Of a stretch of DNA of 64,000 bases, positions 36,172 through 45,179 are shown piece by piece. The stretch spans positions 15,288 through 79,287 of the forward strand of contig JAOBWK010000012.1 in assembly GCA_025463305.1 (NCBI GenBank). Reading direction: 5' to 3'. Below the pieces are notes generated by a model. The model was not told where the DNA came from, ran no database searches, and worked only from the letters and a program-made list of their open reading frames with translations. The first letter of the stretch is position 1; each line of letters begins with the position of its first letter. Origin of the DNA: Ilumatobacteraceae bacterium. GTDB taxonomy: Bacteria; Actinomycetota; Acidimicrobiia; Acidimicrobiales; Ilumatobacteraceae. The position numbers were made by a program, and so were the translations under genes.

Positions 36172-36816
36172 ATGTACCGTCCAGCCGCCTTCGACGTCGC
36201 CGACGAGCAGATCCTGCGTGCCGCGATCGACGCGGCCGGGCCGGCGCATGTGGTGACGGTGCACACGACTCCGAACGGTCGCGAGATCCGCTCCAGCATC
36301 GTGCCGCTCCTCCTCGACCGCACCGCCGTCTCGCTCGTCGGCCACCTCGCCCGGCCGAACCCACAGTGGCGCGACGTGGACGCAGACATCGAGGCCGTGG
36401 CGATCTTCACCGGGCCCGACGCGTACATCTCGCCGAGTGGCTACGCGACCAAGCGTGAGACGGGCAAAGTCGTGCCGACGTGGAACTACGAGGTCGTCCA
36501 CGTGCACGGGACGCTCGTCGTCCACGACGACATCGCATGGGTGAGCGACATCGTCCGCCGGCTCACCGATCGGCACGAGTCACGACGGGCCGTGCCGTGG
36601 TCGGTCGACGACGCGCCGGCCGACTACATCGACTCGATGGCCCGCGCGATCGTCGGCATCGAGCTACGGATCTCGCGCATCGAGGGCAAGCACAAGCTCA
36701 GCCAGAACCGCAATGCCGCCGACATCGACGGTGCGATCGCCGATCTCTCGGATGGCACACCGGCCGAGCGTGCGGTGGCGGCCGCGATGCAGCGGGCGCG
36801 GCCGGCGACGGGTTGA
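36172..36816 (+). CDS. PaiB-like FMN-binding protein
   Basis: This 214-residue protein matches the FMN-binding negative transcriptional regulator family (PaiB). The start MYRPAAFDVADEQILRAAID and the stretch GYATKRETGKVVPTWNYEVVHVHG are diagnostic. The fold is a split-barrel flavin-binding domain. In Bacillus PaiB represses sporulation and degradative enzymes; no DNA-binding motif is seen here, so a flavoprotein role is more likely. It is divergent from the M23 gene. Confidence 0.87.
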   Translation: MYRPAAFDVADEQILRAAIDAAGPAHVVTVHTTPNGREIRSSIVPLLLDRTAVSLVGHLARPNPQWRDVDADIEAVAIFTGPDAYISPSGYATKRETGKVVPTWNYEVVHVHGTLVVHDDIAWVSDIVRRLTDRHESRRAVPWSVDDAPADYIDSMARAIVGIELRISRIEGKHKLSQNRNAADIDGAIADLSDGTPAERAVAAAMQRARPATG

Positions 36817-36841
36817 GCGAGGCGCCCCCGGTGATCCCGTG

Positions 36842-39097
36842 TCAGTCGACGGACGGAAGGAGCTGCACGGGGATCGACTTGTAGGTCGGGGTGCCCGCCT
36901 CACCCGTGCTGTGCAGCGGCACGAGCACGTTCGTCTCCGGGAAGTAGGCGGCGCAGCAGCCGGCGGAGATCTCGTAGCTGACCACGCGGAACCGTGGCGC
37001 GATCCGAACCTCGCCCGAGGTGTCGGTGGAGACGAGGTCCACCGTGTCGCCGTCGGCCAGGCCGAGCTCGGCGAGGTCCTTCGGGTTCGCGAACACGACC
37101 CGCCGTCCGCCGTGGATGCCGCGGTAGCGATCGTCGAGGCCGTAGATCGTGGTGTTGTACTGATCGTGGCTGCGCAGCGTCTGCAGCAGCAGCGTGCCGG
37201 GCTCGGCGCTGGCGTAGGTGAGCGGGTTGAGGGTGAGGTTGGCCCGACCGCTGGCGGTGTGGAACTCGCGGCGGTCGCGCGGCGCGTGCGGCAGCGTGAA
37301 CCCGCCCGGATGCTGGATCTTGGTGTTGAAGTCGGCGAAGTCCGGGAGCACCCGACCGATGGCGTCGCGGATGGCGGTGTGGTCGGCGGAGAACAACGGC
37401 CAGTCGGCATCGCTGGCCGACGGATCGAGCGTGGCCTGGGCGATGCGGCTGACGATCTGCACCTCGCTGAGGAGGTGCTCCGACGCCGGCTCGAGCCCGC
37501 CGCGAGACGCGTGCACGACGCCCATCGAGTCCTCGACGGTGACGACCTGCTCCACCCCGTCCACCACGTGCCGCTCGGTGCGACCCATCGTCGGCAGGAT
37601 GAGCGCCTCCTCGCCGGTGATCAGGTGCGAGGCGTTCAGCTTGGTGGAGACCTGCACCGTGAGCGCACACCGCTCGAGCGCGCGATGGCTGGCGGCGGTG
37701 TCGGGCGTGGCCGATGCGAAGTTGCCGCCCATGCCGATGAACACGGTGACGTCGCCGTCGATCATCGCCTGGAGCGTCTCGACGGTGTCGTAGCCGTTGT
37801 GCCGCGGTGGCTCGAACGAGAACTCGCGGGCGAGTGCGTCGAGGAACGCCGGGCTCGGCTTCTCGTAGATGCCCATCGTGCGATCGCCCTGCACGTTGGA
37901 GTGGCCGCGCACCGGGCACACGCCGGCGCCGGGCCGCCCGATGTTGCCGCGCAACAGCAGGAAGTTGACGACCTCGCGGATGGTGGCGACCGAGTTCGCG
38001 TGCTGGGTGAGGCCCATCGCCCAGCAGACGATGATGCTCTTCGCGGCGCGCACCCGCGCCGCGAACGCTTCGGCGACGTCGCGCTCGAAGCCGGTGGCCG
38101 CGGTGAACTCGGCCCAGTCGAAGTCCATCGCCCCTGCCGCGAACTCGTCGAAGCCGGCGGTGTGCTCGTCGATGAAGGCACGGTCGATGTCGCCCGACGC
38201 GACGAGCAAGTGGTTGACGGCCTTGAAGAACGCGAGGTCGCCGTTGACCCGGATCTGCAGGTAGTCGTCGGCGAGCTGGGTGCCGTTGCCGACGAGCCCC
38301 CTCGCCCTCTGCGGGTTCTTGAAGCGCATCAGCCCTGCCTCGGCGAGCGGGTTGATGGCGACGATCGAGGCACCGTGCTGCTTGGCCCTCTCGAGCGCCG
38401 TCAGCATGCGTGGGTGGTTGGTGCCCGGGTTCTGACCGACGACGACGATGAGGTCCGACTGCTCGAAGTCGCTGATGTGCACCGAGCCCTTGCCGATGCC
38501 GATCGTCTGGGTGAGCGCCATGCCGCTCGACTCGTGGCACATGTTCGAGCAGTCGGGCAGGTTGTTCGTGCCGAACGAGCGGGCGAACAACTGGTAGACG
38601 AACGCAGCCTCGTTGCTGGTGCGACCCGACGTGTAGAACGCCGCGTGGTCGGGTGAGGGCAGGCCGCGCAGGTGCTCGCCGATCAACGCGAACGCATCGT
38701 CCCACGCGATCGGGCGGTAGTGGGTGGCGCCACGCGGCTTGTGCATCGGCTCGGTGAGCCGACCCTGCTGGCCGAGCCAGTACTCCTCGCGCTCGCGCAG
38801 CTCGGCGATCGAGTGGCGGGCGAAGAACTCGGCCGTGATCCTCGCCGTCGTGGCCTCTTCGGCGACGGCCTTGACGCCGTTCTCGCAGAACTCGGCGAGG
38901 TGCGGCTTGTCGGGCTCCGGCCAGGCGCACCCGGGGCAGTCGAACCCGGTCGGCTGGTTGAGGATCCGCAGCGTCGACATGGTGCGCTTGACGCCCATCA
39001 GCTCGATCCCCTGGCGCATCGACACCGCAACGGCGGGGACGCCGGCGGCCCACTTCTTGGACGGCTCGATGGTGCCGGAGAAATCCTCGGTCGTCAC
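36842..39097 (-). CDS. Molybdopterin-dependent oxidoreductase of the FdhF/YdeP type
   Basis: This 751-residue protein starts with GTG. The N-terminal region FDCPGCAWPEPDKP and FCENGVKAV provides the few cysteines of the family. The molybdopterin domain shows TSGRTSNEAAFVYQLFARSFGTNN and VVGQNPGTNHPRMLTAL, and the C-terminal molybdopterin-guanine-dinucleotide binding domain shows YNTTIYGLDDRYRGIHGGRRVV. YdeP-type proteins are linked to acid resistance in E. coli, with unknown reaction. The Mo-cofactor genes 3-9 kb away may serve it. Confidence 0.9.
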   Translation of the reverse strand: MTTEDFSGTIEPSKKWAAGVPAVAVSMRQGIELMGVKRTMSTLRILNQPTGFDCPGCAWPEPDKPHLAEFCENGVKAVAEEATTARITAEFFARHSIAELREREEYWLGQQGRLTEPMHKPRGATHYRPIAWDDAFALIGEHLRGLPSPDHAAFYTSGRTSNEAAFVYQLFARSFGTNNLPDCSNMCHESSGMALTQTIGIGKGSVHISDFEQSDLIVVVGQNPGTNHPRMLTALERAKQHGASIVAINPLAEAGLMRFKNPQRARGLVGNGTQLADDYLQIRVNGDLAFFKAVNHLLVASGDIDRAFIDEHTAGFDEFAAGAMDFDWAEFTAATGFERDVAEAFAARVRAAKSIIVCWAMGLTQHANSVATIREVVNFLLLRGNIGRPGAGVCPVRGHSNVQGDRTMGIYEKPSPAFLDALAREFSFEPPRHNGYDTVETLQAMIDGDVTVFIGMGGNFASATPDTAASHRALERCALTVQVSTKLNASHLITGEEALILPTMGRTERHVVDGVEQVVTVEDSMGVVHASRGGLEPASEHLLSEVQIVSRIAQATLDPSASDADWPLFSADHTAIRDAIGRVLPDFADFNTKIQHPGGFTLPHAPRDRREFHTASGRANLTLNPLTYASAEPGTLLLQTLRSHDQYNTTIYGLDDRYRGIHGGRRVVFANPKDLAELGLADGDTVDLVSTDTSGEVRIAPRFRVVSYEISAGCCAAYFPETNVLVPLHSTGEAGTPTYKSIPVQLLPSVD

Positions 39098-39135
39098 GCT
39101 CTCAGCCTACGGGAGCGGGCGGATCGCGGCTCGCG

Positions 39136-39765
39136 CTACGACACCGTGCAGCCCGGCGGCACCGTCAGCACGGTGAGCGCGTTGACGGCCGCGCCACCGT
39201 TGGGGTGCACCTCGAAGTGCAGGTGGTAGTTGCCCGGTCCGGCATCGCCCGTGTCGCCGACGTAGCCGATCAGCTGGCCCTGGCTGACGGCGGATCCGTT
39301 GCTGAGCCCGGCGGCGAAGTGCGACAGGTGCATGAACGCGTAGTACGTCTTCGTGGTGCCGGCCGCGTCGAGGTGCCAGGAGTTGCCCGACAGCGTCGAC
39401 GCCGCGGTGCCGTCGACCACCTGGTGCGACAGGGTGCCGTCGACCACCGCGTAGACCTCCTGATCGAGCGTGGCGAGCATGTCGGTGCCCTGGTGGGTTC
39501 GCCCGCCCGAGCGCGGGTCGCCGAAGTTGTCGAGGATCGCGCAGCGCGGCGTGGTCTGCATCGGGAAGATCGGCTTGGAGACGTCGATCATCAACCGCGC
39601 CGCCTGCTGGGTCGCCACCGCCGGCTGGACAACCGTGCTCGACGCGTCGATGCGCGCCGGGGACGTGGCCGACGTCGCGGCAGCGCCCATGAAGACCGCC
39701 ATCGCGATCGCGGCGGAGGCGAGCGCGACCACGCGCGTGCGGACCGGTGACCGGTTGTTCGACAT
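39136..39765 (-). CDS. Secreted M23-family (LytM-like) peptidase, copy 2
   Basis: This 209-residue protein has a signal peptide (VVALASAAIAMAVFMGAAATSA) followed almost directly by the M23 domain. RTHQGTD and NYHLHFE give the complete zinc site. It shares long stretches with copy 1: DQEVYAVVDGTL against NQEVYAVVDGTL, and GYVGDTGDAGPGNYHLHFE in both. It lacks the Thr-rich linker of copy 1. The ATG at 39765 starts the signal. The role is peptidoglycan remodelling. Confidence 0.85.
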   Translation of the reverse strand: MSNNRSPVRTRVVALASAAIAMAVFMGAAATSATSPARIDASSTVVQPAVATQQAARLMIDVSKPIFPMQTTPRCAILDNFGDPRSGGRTHQGTDMLATLDQEVYAVVDGTLSHQVVDGTAASTLSGNSWHLDAAGTTKTYYAFMHLSHFAAGLSNGSAVSQGQLIGYVGDTGDAGPGNYHLHFEVHPNGGAAVNALTVLTVPPGCTVS

Positions 39766-39843
39766 GTCAGCACCCTTTGGATCGTCGTGGATCCGTCCGC
39801 GACGCAGACCCTAACGGCGGGCCCGGTCGGGTTCCAGGCGCGC

Positions 39844-42378
39844 TCAGTCGGCGAGCAGTGACTTGGCGAACGACTCCGCTTCGCGGCTGCGCACCGCGGC
39901 GTTGACCCGTTGGCGCTCGAGCACCTGGGCGAGCGTGGTGACCGACTGCTTGATCGGGTGCTCGGCGAAGAACCCCTGCACGTCGGCAACGGCCTCTGGC
40001 GTGTTGAGCGTCTTCACCGGATCGACCATCCGGATGATCGACGGGTTCGGGAACGTCGCGTTGGCGAGGTCCCAGTTCGAGCGGACGATCTTCCAGGCCA
40101 GCGCGCCGTGCACGCGGTTGGCGATGCAGCGGTTGAGCAGGTACGGCGCGTTCTGCGAGCGGACCTTGCCGGAGAACGCGTAGTCGCACGCCTGGCGGAT
40201 CAGATCGGCATCGTCGAACTCGGCGAGCGCGTACAGGTTGCGGAGCTGCTCCTGCGGGTTGGCGGCGTGCTCGAAGCCGGCGACGAAGCGGTCGAAGTCG
40301 GCCTGCCCGCCGGTGGCCGCGACCACCGTCGTGGCTGCAGACACGAGCTCCGGATCCACGTCGGCGAGATCGCCGTCGAGCAGGGCGCGGCTGCGGCGGC
40401 GGGCCTCCTCATCGCGGCCGAGCACCGCGCTCGCGGTGACGAGCAGCCCGCGGAGCTTGGCGCGCAGATCGTCCTCGCCTGCGATCGGGGTCCAGCCGAG
40501 GTCGGCCAGCCCGGGTTCCACGATCGCCGCGACCCGCGCCGCGAACGGCGTGCGCGCGTCGCCGTCGAGCAGACGACTGAGCCGGCCGAGCGAGGCGATG
40601 ACGGCCTGCCAGACCGCGAGCTCGCGCTCCGCGGAGAAGCCCTCCAGGAACGACAGGAGCGCAGGCGCAGACAGGCGGCCGGCGACGAACGCCGCGCTGG
40701 CGTCGTCGACGAGGTTGTAGCGCTCGACAGTGTTCAGCGTCGAGAGGGCTTCGGTGCCGAGCCGGGCGCGCAGGGTGTCGTCGTACGAGACGCGGAAGAA
40801 GCCGTGCCCACCGGCGTTGACGACGACGACGGGATCCGGCACGCCGGCGGGTGCCACGGACAGCGTCGCCTCGGGAGCGTCGAGGAGCACGGTGTGGGTG
40901 ACGTCGCCGATGCGGACCGCGACCGGCACGATGAAGACCGTGGCGTCGATCGGCTCCTCGCCGAACCCGAACCGCTCCTGGCGCAGCAGCAGCTCGTTGC
41001 CGACGAGCGACGCCGACACGAGGGGGAACCCGGCCTGCCAGATCCAGCTGTCCATCAGGTCGCGGACGGGCTCGTTGCCGCCGTCGGCCGTGGTGACGGC
41101 CTCGATGCCGTCCCACAGGTCGGAGGTCTCGGTGTTCGCGTAGCTGTGCGCGCGGAGGTAGTGGTTGACGCCTTGGCGGAAGCGCTCCTCGCCGAGGAAC
41201 TGCTGGAGCATGCGCAGCAGTGCGCCGCCCTTCTGGTACGTGAGCACGTCGAACATGCCCTCGCACTCCGACGGTGCGCGCACGGGGAACTCGACCGTGC
41301 GCGTCGCAGCCAGCGAGTCGACCTCGAACGCATCGGAGCGCTCGAGGCTGAAGCTCGTCCAGCGCTTCCAGTCGGGCCGGAAGTCCTCGACCGCCATGAC
41401 CTCCATGAAGGTCGCGAACGCCTCGTTGAGCCAGATGCCGTTCCACCAGCGCATGGTGACGAGATCGCCGAACCACATGTGCGCGAGCTCGTGGCTGACG
41501 ACGTCGGCGACGCCCTGCTGCTCGAACTGGGTGCTGGTGTCGAGGTCGACGAGCAGCAGCGACTCGCGGTAGGTGATGCAGCCGAGGTTCTCCATCGCGC
41601 CGGCAGCGAAGTCGGGCAGCGCCACCATGTCGACCTTCTGGCCGGGGTAGGCGATGCCGTAGTACTCCTGGAACCAGGCCAGGCTCGCGGCACCGACGTC
41701 GAGGCCGAACTGGGTGAGGTGGCCCTTGCCGGGCACGTGCACGATGCGCATCGGTGTGCCGCCGACATCGATCGGGTCGGTGGCCTCGAGCCGGCCGACG
41801 ATGACGGACACGAGGTAGGTGCTCATCGCCATCGTGTCCTCGAACGCAACGGCGGTGCGGCCGTTCTGGCGTGCGGTCCGCGACCGCTCGGGCGCGTTCG
41901 ACACGGCCATCATCCCCTCGTCGACGACGAGCGTGATGCCGAACGTGGCCTTGAAGTCGGGCTCGTCGAAGCACGGGAAAGCGCGGCGGCAATCGGTGGC
42001 CTGCATCTGCGAGCAGGCGATGGTGTGCTCGACACCGGCGTCGTCGCGGTACGTGCTGCGGTAGAAGCCGCGCAGGCGGTCGTTGAGCGTTCCGGTGAAG
42101 GTGATGTCGACCGTGACGGACCCGGCGGCCACCGGTGCGGCGATGAACAACCGCTCCGAAGCGGGGTCGAGCGTGAACGCGGCGGCGGCGCCGTCGACGG
42201 TGACGGTGAGGATCTCGAGCTCGATCGCGTTGAGCACGATCTGCTCGGCGGCCTCGACCACGTCGGCCGTGATCGTGATGCTCCCGGCGAAGGTCGCCGC
42301 AGCCAGCTCGGGCTCGAGCGTGACGGCGTAGTGCCGGGGCAGCACGGCCCGGGGGAGGCGGTAGGGGTCGAGTTCCAT
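39844..42378 (-). CDS. pepN: M1-family aminopeptidase N
   Basis: This is a zinc aminopeptidase of 844 residues that trims N-terminal residues from peptides in the cytoplasm. The substrate-binding GAMEN is at residues 260-264, the zinc motif HELAH at 296-300, and the third ligand Glu in WLNEA at 319. The C-terminal ERAP1-like domain fills the rest (FFAEHPIKQSVTTLAQVLE at the end). Length and motifs match the actinobacterial PepN group. The ATG is preceded by TAGGCT at leaderless spacing. Confidence 0.95.
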   Translation of the reverse strand: MELDPYRLPRAVLPRHYAVTLEPELAAATFAGSITITADVVEAAEQIVLNAIELEILTVTVDGAAAAFTLDPASERLFIAAPVAAGSVTVDITFTGTLNDRLRGFYRSTYRDDAGVEHTIACSQMQATDCRRAFPCFDEPDFKATFGITLVVDEGMMAVSNAPERSRTARQNGRTAVAFEDTMAMSTYLVSVIVGRLEATDPIDVGGTPMRIVHVPGKGHLTQFGLDVGAASLAWFQEYYGIAYPGQKVDMVALPDFAAGAMENLGCITYRESLLLVDLDTSTQFEQQGVADVVSHELAHMWFGDLVTMRWWNGIWLNEAFATFMEVMAVEDFRPDWKRWTSFSLERSDAFEVDSLAATRTVEFPVRAPSECEGMFDVLTYQKGGALLRMLQQFLGEERFRQGVNHYLRAHSYANTETSDLWDGIEAVTTADGGNEPVRDLMDSWIWQAGFPLVSASLVGNELLLRQERFGFGEEPIDATVFIVPVAVRIGDVTHTVLLDAPEATLSVAPAGVPDPVVVVNAGGHGFFRVSYDDTLRARLGTEALSTLNTVERYNLVDDASAAFVAGRLSAPALLSFLEGFSAERELAVWQAVIASLGRLSRLLDGDARTPFAARVAAIVEPGLADLGWTPIAGEDDLRAKLRGLLVTASAVLGRDEEARRRSRALLDGDLADVDPELVSAATTVVAATGGQADFDRFVAGFEHAANPQEQLRNLYALAEFDDADLIRQACDYAFSGKVRSQNAPYLLNRCIANRVHGALAWKIVRSNWDLANATFPNPSIIRMVDPVKTLNTPEAVADVQGFFAEHPIKQSVTTLAQVLERQRVNAAVRSREAESFAKSLLAD

Positions 42379-42384
42379 GTCGCC

Positions 42385-42390
42385 AGCCTA
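42385..42390 (-). promoter_or_regulatory. Putative -10 element for pepN (leaderless)
   Basis: TAGGCT on the minus strand is separated from the ATG at 42378 by GGCGAC, six bases, with no ribosome-binding site. Confidence 0.5.
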
Positions 42391-42408
42391 GTTCTCGGCC
42401 GTTTCCGC

Positions 42409-42414
42409 TAGTGT
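42409..42414 (+). promoter_or_regulatory. Putative -10 element for adenosine kinase
   Basis: TAGTGT lies 8 bases before the GTG at 42423. A GTG at 42411 lies inside the hexamer, which argues for the later start. It faces away from the pepN -10 element 18 bases to the left. Confidence 0.4.
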
Positions 42415-42422
42415 CAGGACAC

Positions 42423-43430
42423 GTGCCCGACAGCCATCGCGATGCCGCCGAGTTCGATGTCGCCGAGTTCGATGTGGTCGGCATCGGGAACGCGCTCGTC
42501 GATGTCATCGCCCACGCCGATGAGGCCTTCATCGACCGGGAGTCGTTGGTCAAGGGATCGATGACCCTGATCGAGACCGAGCGCGCGGTGTCGCTGTACA
42601 AGGCGCTCGGATCGGCCATCGAGATGAGTGGCGGCTCGGCGGCGAACACGATGTGCGGCGTCGCCTCGTTCGGCGGCAGTGCGGCCTACATCGGCAAGGT
42701 CTGCGACGACGATCTCGGCCAGGTGTTCGGCCACGACCTGCGCGCCGTCGGCATCACGTTCCGGCCCGGTGCACCCGAGCACGGCGCGGCCACCGGGCGA
42801 TGCATCATCGTCGTCACCCCCGACGCGGAGCGCACGATGAACACCTACTTGGGTGTGTCGTCGCTGCTGTGTCCGCCCGACATCGATGTCGCCACCGTCG
42901 CCGCCGGCAAGGTGTTGTACATGGAGGGCTACCTGTACGACCGGCCCGAGGCGAAGGAGGCGTTCCGCACCGCGGCACGCATCGCCCATGCGCACGGCCG
43001 CGAGGTGTCGCTCACCCTCAGCGACTCGTTCTGCGTCGATCGGCATCGTGATGACTTCCGCGGTCTGGTGGCGGACGAGGTCGACATCCTGTTCGGCAAC
43101 GAGGACGAGCTGATGTCGCTGTACGAGGTCGCATCGTTCGACGACGCGGTCGCCGCCGTCCGGCGCGACTGTGCGCTCGCGGTCATCACGCGCGGTGCCG
43201 CCGGGTCGGTCATCGTCACCGGCGATGGCGTGATCAGCGTGCCGGCCGAGGCGGTCGACCGGGTGCTCGACACCACCGGTGCCGGCGACCTGTTCGCGTC
43301 CGGCTTCCTGTACGGCTACACCCAGGGCCTGTCGCTCGACGAGTGCGGCCGGCTCGGCTCGGTCGCCGCCGCCGAGGTGATCTCCCACGTCGGTGCCCGT
43401 CCGCTCGTCGAGCTGCACAAGCTGGCGTGA
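42423..43430 (+). CDS. Adenosine kinase (PfkB family)
   Basis: This is a ribokinase-fold sugar/nucleoside kinase of about 335 residues. FDVVGIGNALVDVIAHADEAF at the N-terminus, EMSGGSAANTMCGVASFGG, SLTLSDSFCVDRHRD and the ATP/catalytic DTTGAGDLFASG are those of the bacterial adenosine kinase group, which phosphorylates adenosine to AMP. A 15-bp tandem repeat near the 5' end duplicates AEFDV. It overlaps the phosphohexomutase gene by one base. Adenosine deaminase and a nucleoside importer lie within 12 kb, fitting purine salvage. Confidence 0.87.
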   Translation: MPDSHRDAAEFDVAEFDVVGIGNALVDVIAHADEAFIDRESLVKGSMTLIETERAVSLYKALGSAIEMSGGSAANTMCGVASFGGSAAYIGKVCDDDLGQVFGHDLRAVGITFRPGAPEHGAATGRCIIVVTPDAERTMNTYLGVSSLLCPPDIDVATVAAGKVLYMEGYLYDRPEAKEAFRTAARIAHAHGREVSLTLSDSFCVDRHRDDFRGLVADEVDILFGNEDELMSLYEVASFDDAVAAVRRDCALAVITRGAAGSVIVTGDGVISVPAEAVDRVLDTTGAGDLFASGFLYGYTQGLSLDECGRLGSVAAAEVISHVGARPLVELHKLA

Positions 43431-45052
43431 TGCGTGGCGCGCAGGAGTCGGCGTCGCGCGAGGTCGCCTTCCGTGCCGCGGCCTGGCTCGCCGCCGAACC
43501 CGACGCCGATGTCCGTGACGAGCTCGCTGCGCTGATCGACGGCCCGGCCGACGAGCTCGTCGCGCGATTCGACGGTCGGCTGCAGTTCGGCACCGCAGGG
43601 CTGCGCGGCGAGATGGGCGCAGGTCCGCTGCGGATGAACCGGCTCGTCGTGCGCCAGGCCGCCGCCGGGCTCGCGCGGTACGTGCTCGACCACTGGAGCG
43701 ATGCCGCGACGCGGGGCATCATCATCGGCTACGACGCCCGCCGCAAGAGCGACGACTTCGCGCTCGACACCGCACGGGTGCTTGCGCAGATGGGCGTGAA
43801 GGCGCTGCTGCTGCCCTCCGCACTGCCCACGCCGGTGCTGGCGTGGAACATCCGCGAGCACGACTGCGTCGCGGGTGTGATGGTCACCGCGAGCCACAAC
43901 CCGCCGGCCGACAACGGCTACAAGGTCTTCCTCGGCGATGGCGCGCAGATCGTGCCGCCGCACGACATCGGCATCGCGGCGAGCATCGACACGTTCGATC
44001 CGTGCACCGTGCCGCTCGCCGCGGCCGATCACCCGCTGATCGTGCGCCTCGACGACGCGCCGCTCGAGCGCTACCTCGCATCCGTTCCGGCGTCGCGCCT
44101 GCGGCCCGAGCTCGCCGGCGTCCCGGTGGCCTACACCGCGATGCACGGTGTCGGCGGCGCGACGTTGCTGTCCGCCTTCGAGCGCGTCGGGTTCGCCCCA
44201 CCGTTCGTCGTCACCGAGCAGCAGCAGCCCGATGGATCGTTCCCGACGGTGTCGTTCCCGAACCCGGAGGAGCCGGGTGCGATGGACCTGCTGCTCGCTC
44301 GGGCCGCTGAGTCGGGCGCGCTGCTCGCGCTCGCCAACGATCCCGACGCCGATCGCCTCGGCGCCGCGATCCCGACGCCCGCCTCTGACGGCGTGGCCGG
44401 CGGATGGCGCCGGCTCACGGGTGACGAGATCGGCTGGCTGCTCGGCGATCACGTCCTCCGCCACACCGAGGGCGACGATCGCTTCGTCGTCACGACCCTC
44501 GTGTCGTCGTCGTTGCTCGGCCGCCTCGCGACCTCGTACGGCGTCCACTTCGCGGAGACGTTCACCGGGTTCAAGTGGATCGGCCGAACCGCACTGGATC
44601 ACCCCGAGCTGCGCTTCGTGTTCGGCTACGAGCAGGCGCTCGGGTACCTCGTCTGTCAGCAGCCGCTCGACAAGGACGGCATCACCGCCGCCGTGCTGCT
44701 CGCCGAGGTCGCCGCGCTCGCCGCGGCCGAGGGCGTCACGTTGCAGCAGCGCCTCGACGACCTCGCCGAGCGCTTCGGCCGCCACGTCACCGCCGAGCTG
44801 TCGATCCGCCTCGATCCCGTGGACGCCGCCGCCAAGGTGGCCGCGATGCGAGCGAACCCGCCGTCATCCGTCGATGGCCACGCCGTCACCGGCGTCGAGT
44901 GGTACGAGGAAGCCGGCCTGCTGCGCCTCTGGCTCGGCGACGTGCGCCTGCAGATCCGCCCGAGCGGCACCGAGCCGAAGGTCAAGCTCTACGGCGAAGC
45001 CATCGGCTCCGACCCTGCCCCCCTCCTCCACTCCCTCGCCGCCCTCCTCTGA
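43430..45052 (+). CDS. Phosphoglucomutase/phosphomannomutase family protein
   Basis: This is an alpha-D-phosphohexomutase of 540 residues. The N-terminal segment FGTAGLRGEMGAGPLRMN, the active-site serine motif VTASHNPPADNGYK, the metal loop NDPDADRLG and the phosphate-binding RPSGTEPKVKLY are all present in order. FGTAGLRG and the metal loop resemble the PGM2-type group (phosphoglucomutase/phosphopentomutase). If it is a phosphopentomutase, it would connect nucleoside salvage to pentose phosphates; this is inference. The ATG overlaps the preceding stop (TGATG). Confidence 0.9.
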   Translation: MRGAQESASREVAFRAAAWLAAEPDADVRDELAALIDGPADELVARFDGRLQFGTAGLRGEMGAGPLRMNRLVVRQAAAGLARYVLDHWSDAATRGIIIGYDARRKSDDFALDTARVLAQMGVKALLLPSALPTPVLAWNIREHDCVAGVMVTASHNPPADNGYKVFLGDGAQIVPPHDIGIAASIDTFDPCTVPLAAADHPLIVRLDDAPLERYLASVPASRLRPELAGVPVAYTAMHGVGGATLLSAFERVGFAPPFVVTEQQQPDGSFPTVSFPNPEEPGAMDLLLARAAESGALLALANDPDADRLGAAIPTPASDGVAGGWRRLTGDEIGWLLGDHVLRHTEGDDRFVVTTLVSSSLLGRLATSYGVHFAETFTGFKWIGRTALDHPELRFVFGYEQALGYLVCQQPLDKDGITAAVLLAEVAALAAAEGVTLQQRLDDLAERFGRHVTAELSIRLDPVDAAAKVAAMRANPPSSVDGHAVTGVEWYEEAGLLRLWLGDVRLQIRPSGTEPKVKLYGEAIGSDPAPLLHSLAALL

Positions 45053-45060
45053 GACCCAGC

Positions 45061-45105
45061 ACCGTGCTGGCTTTGCCGCACGAGGTGCGGCAAAGCGCAC
45101 ACGGC
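45061..45105. repeat. Palindromic repeat unit 1 (REP-like)
   Basis: This 45-base imperfect palindrome has the core TTTGCCGCAC-GAG-GTGCGGCAAA, a perfect 10-bp inverted repeat, with outer arms ACCGTG and CACGG that can also pair. A second copy starts 62 bases later. Both lie in the convergent gap after the phosphohexomutase gene and before upp. Confidence 0.75.
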
Positions 45106-45122
45106 TGGAGGCTCACCGGAGA

Positions 45123-45167
45123 ACCGTGATGGGTTTGCCGCACGAGGTGCGGCAACGCGCGCACGGT
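45123..45167. repeat. Palindromic repeat unit 2 (REP-like)
   Basis: This second 45-base copy has TTTGCCGCAC-GAG-GTGCGGCAA with outer arms ACCGTG/CACGGT. It differs from unit 1 at a few arm positions. Both units could end transcription from either convergent gene, or be members of a dispersed extragenic palindrome family. Confidence 0.75.
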
Positions 45168-45179
45168 CGCGCTGAAGGG

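Noticed and set aside
35174..39765. Composite transposon between the two M23 copies
   Set aside because: No inverted repeats, transposase or target duplications are seen; the copies are diverged secreted genes.
39910..42411. An 833-codon open frame on the plus strand
   Set aside because: It is antisense to aminopeptidase N, whose motifs are complete.
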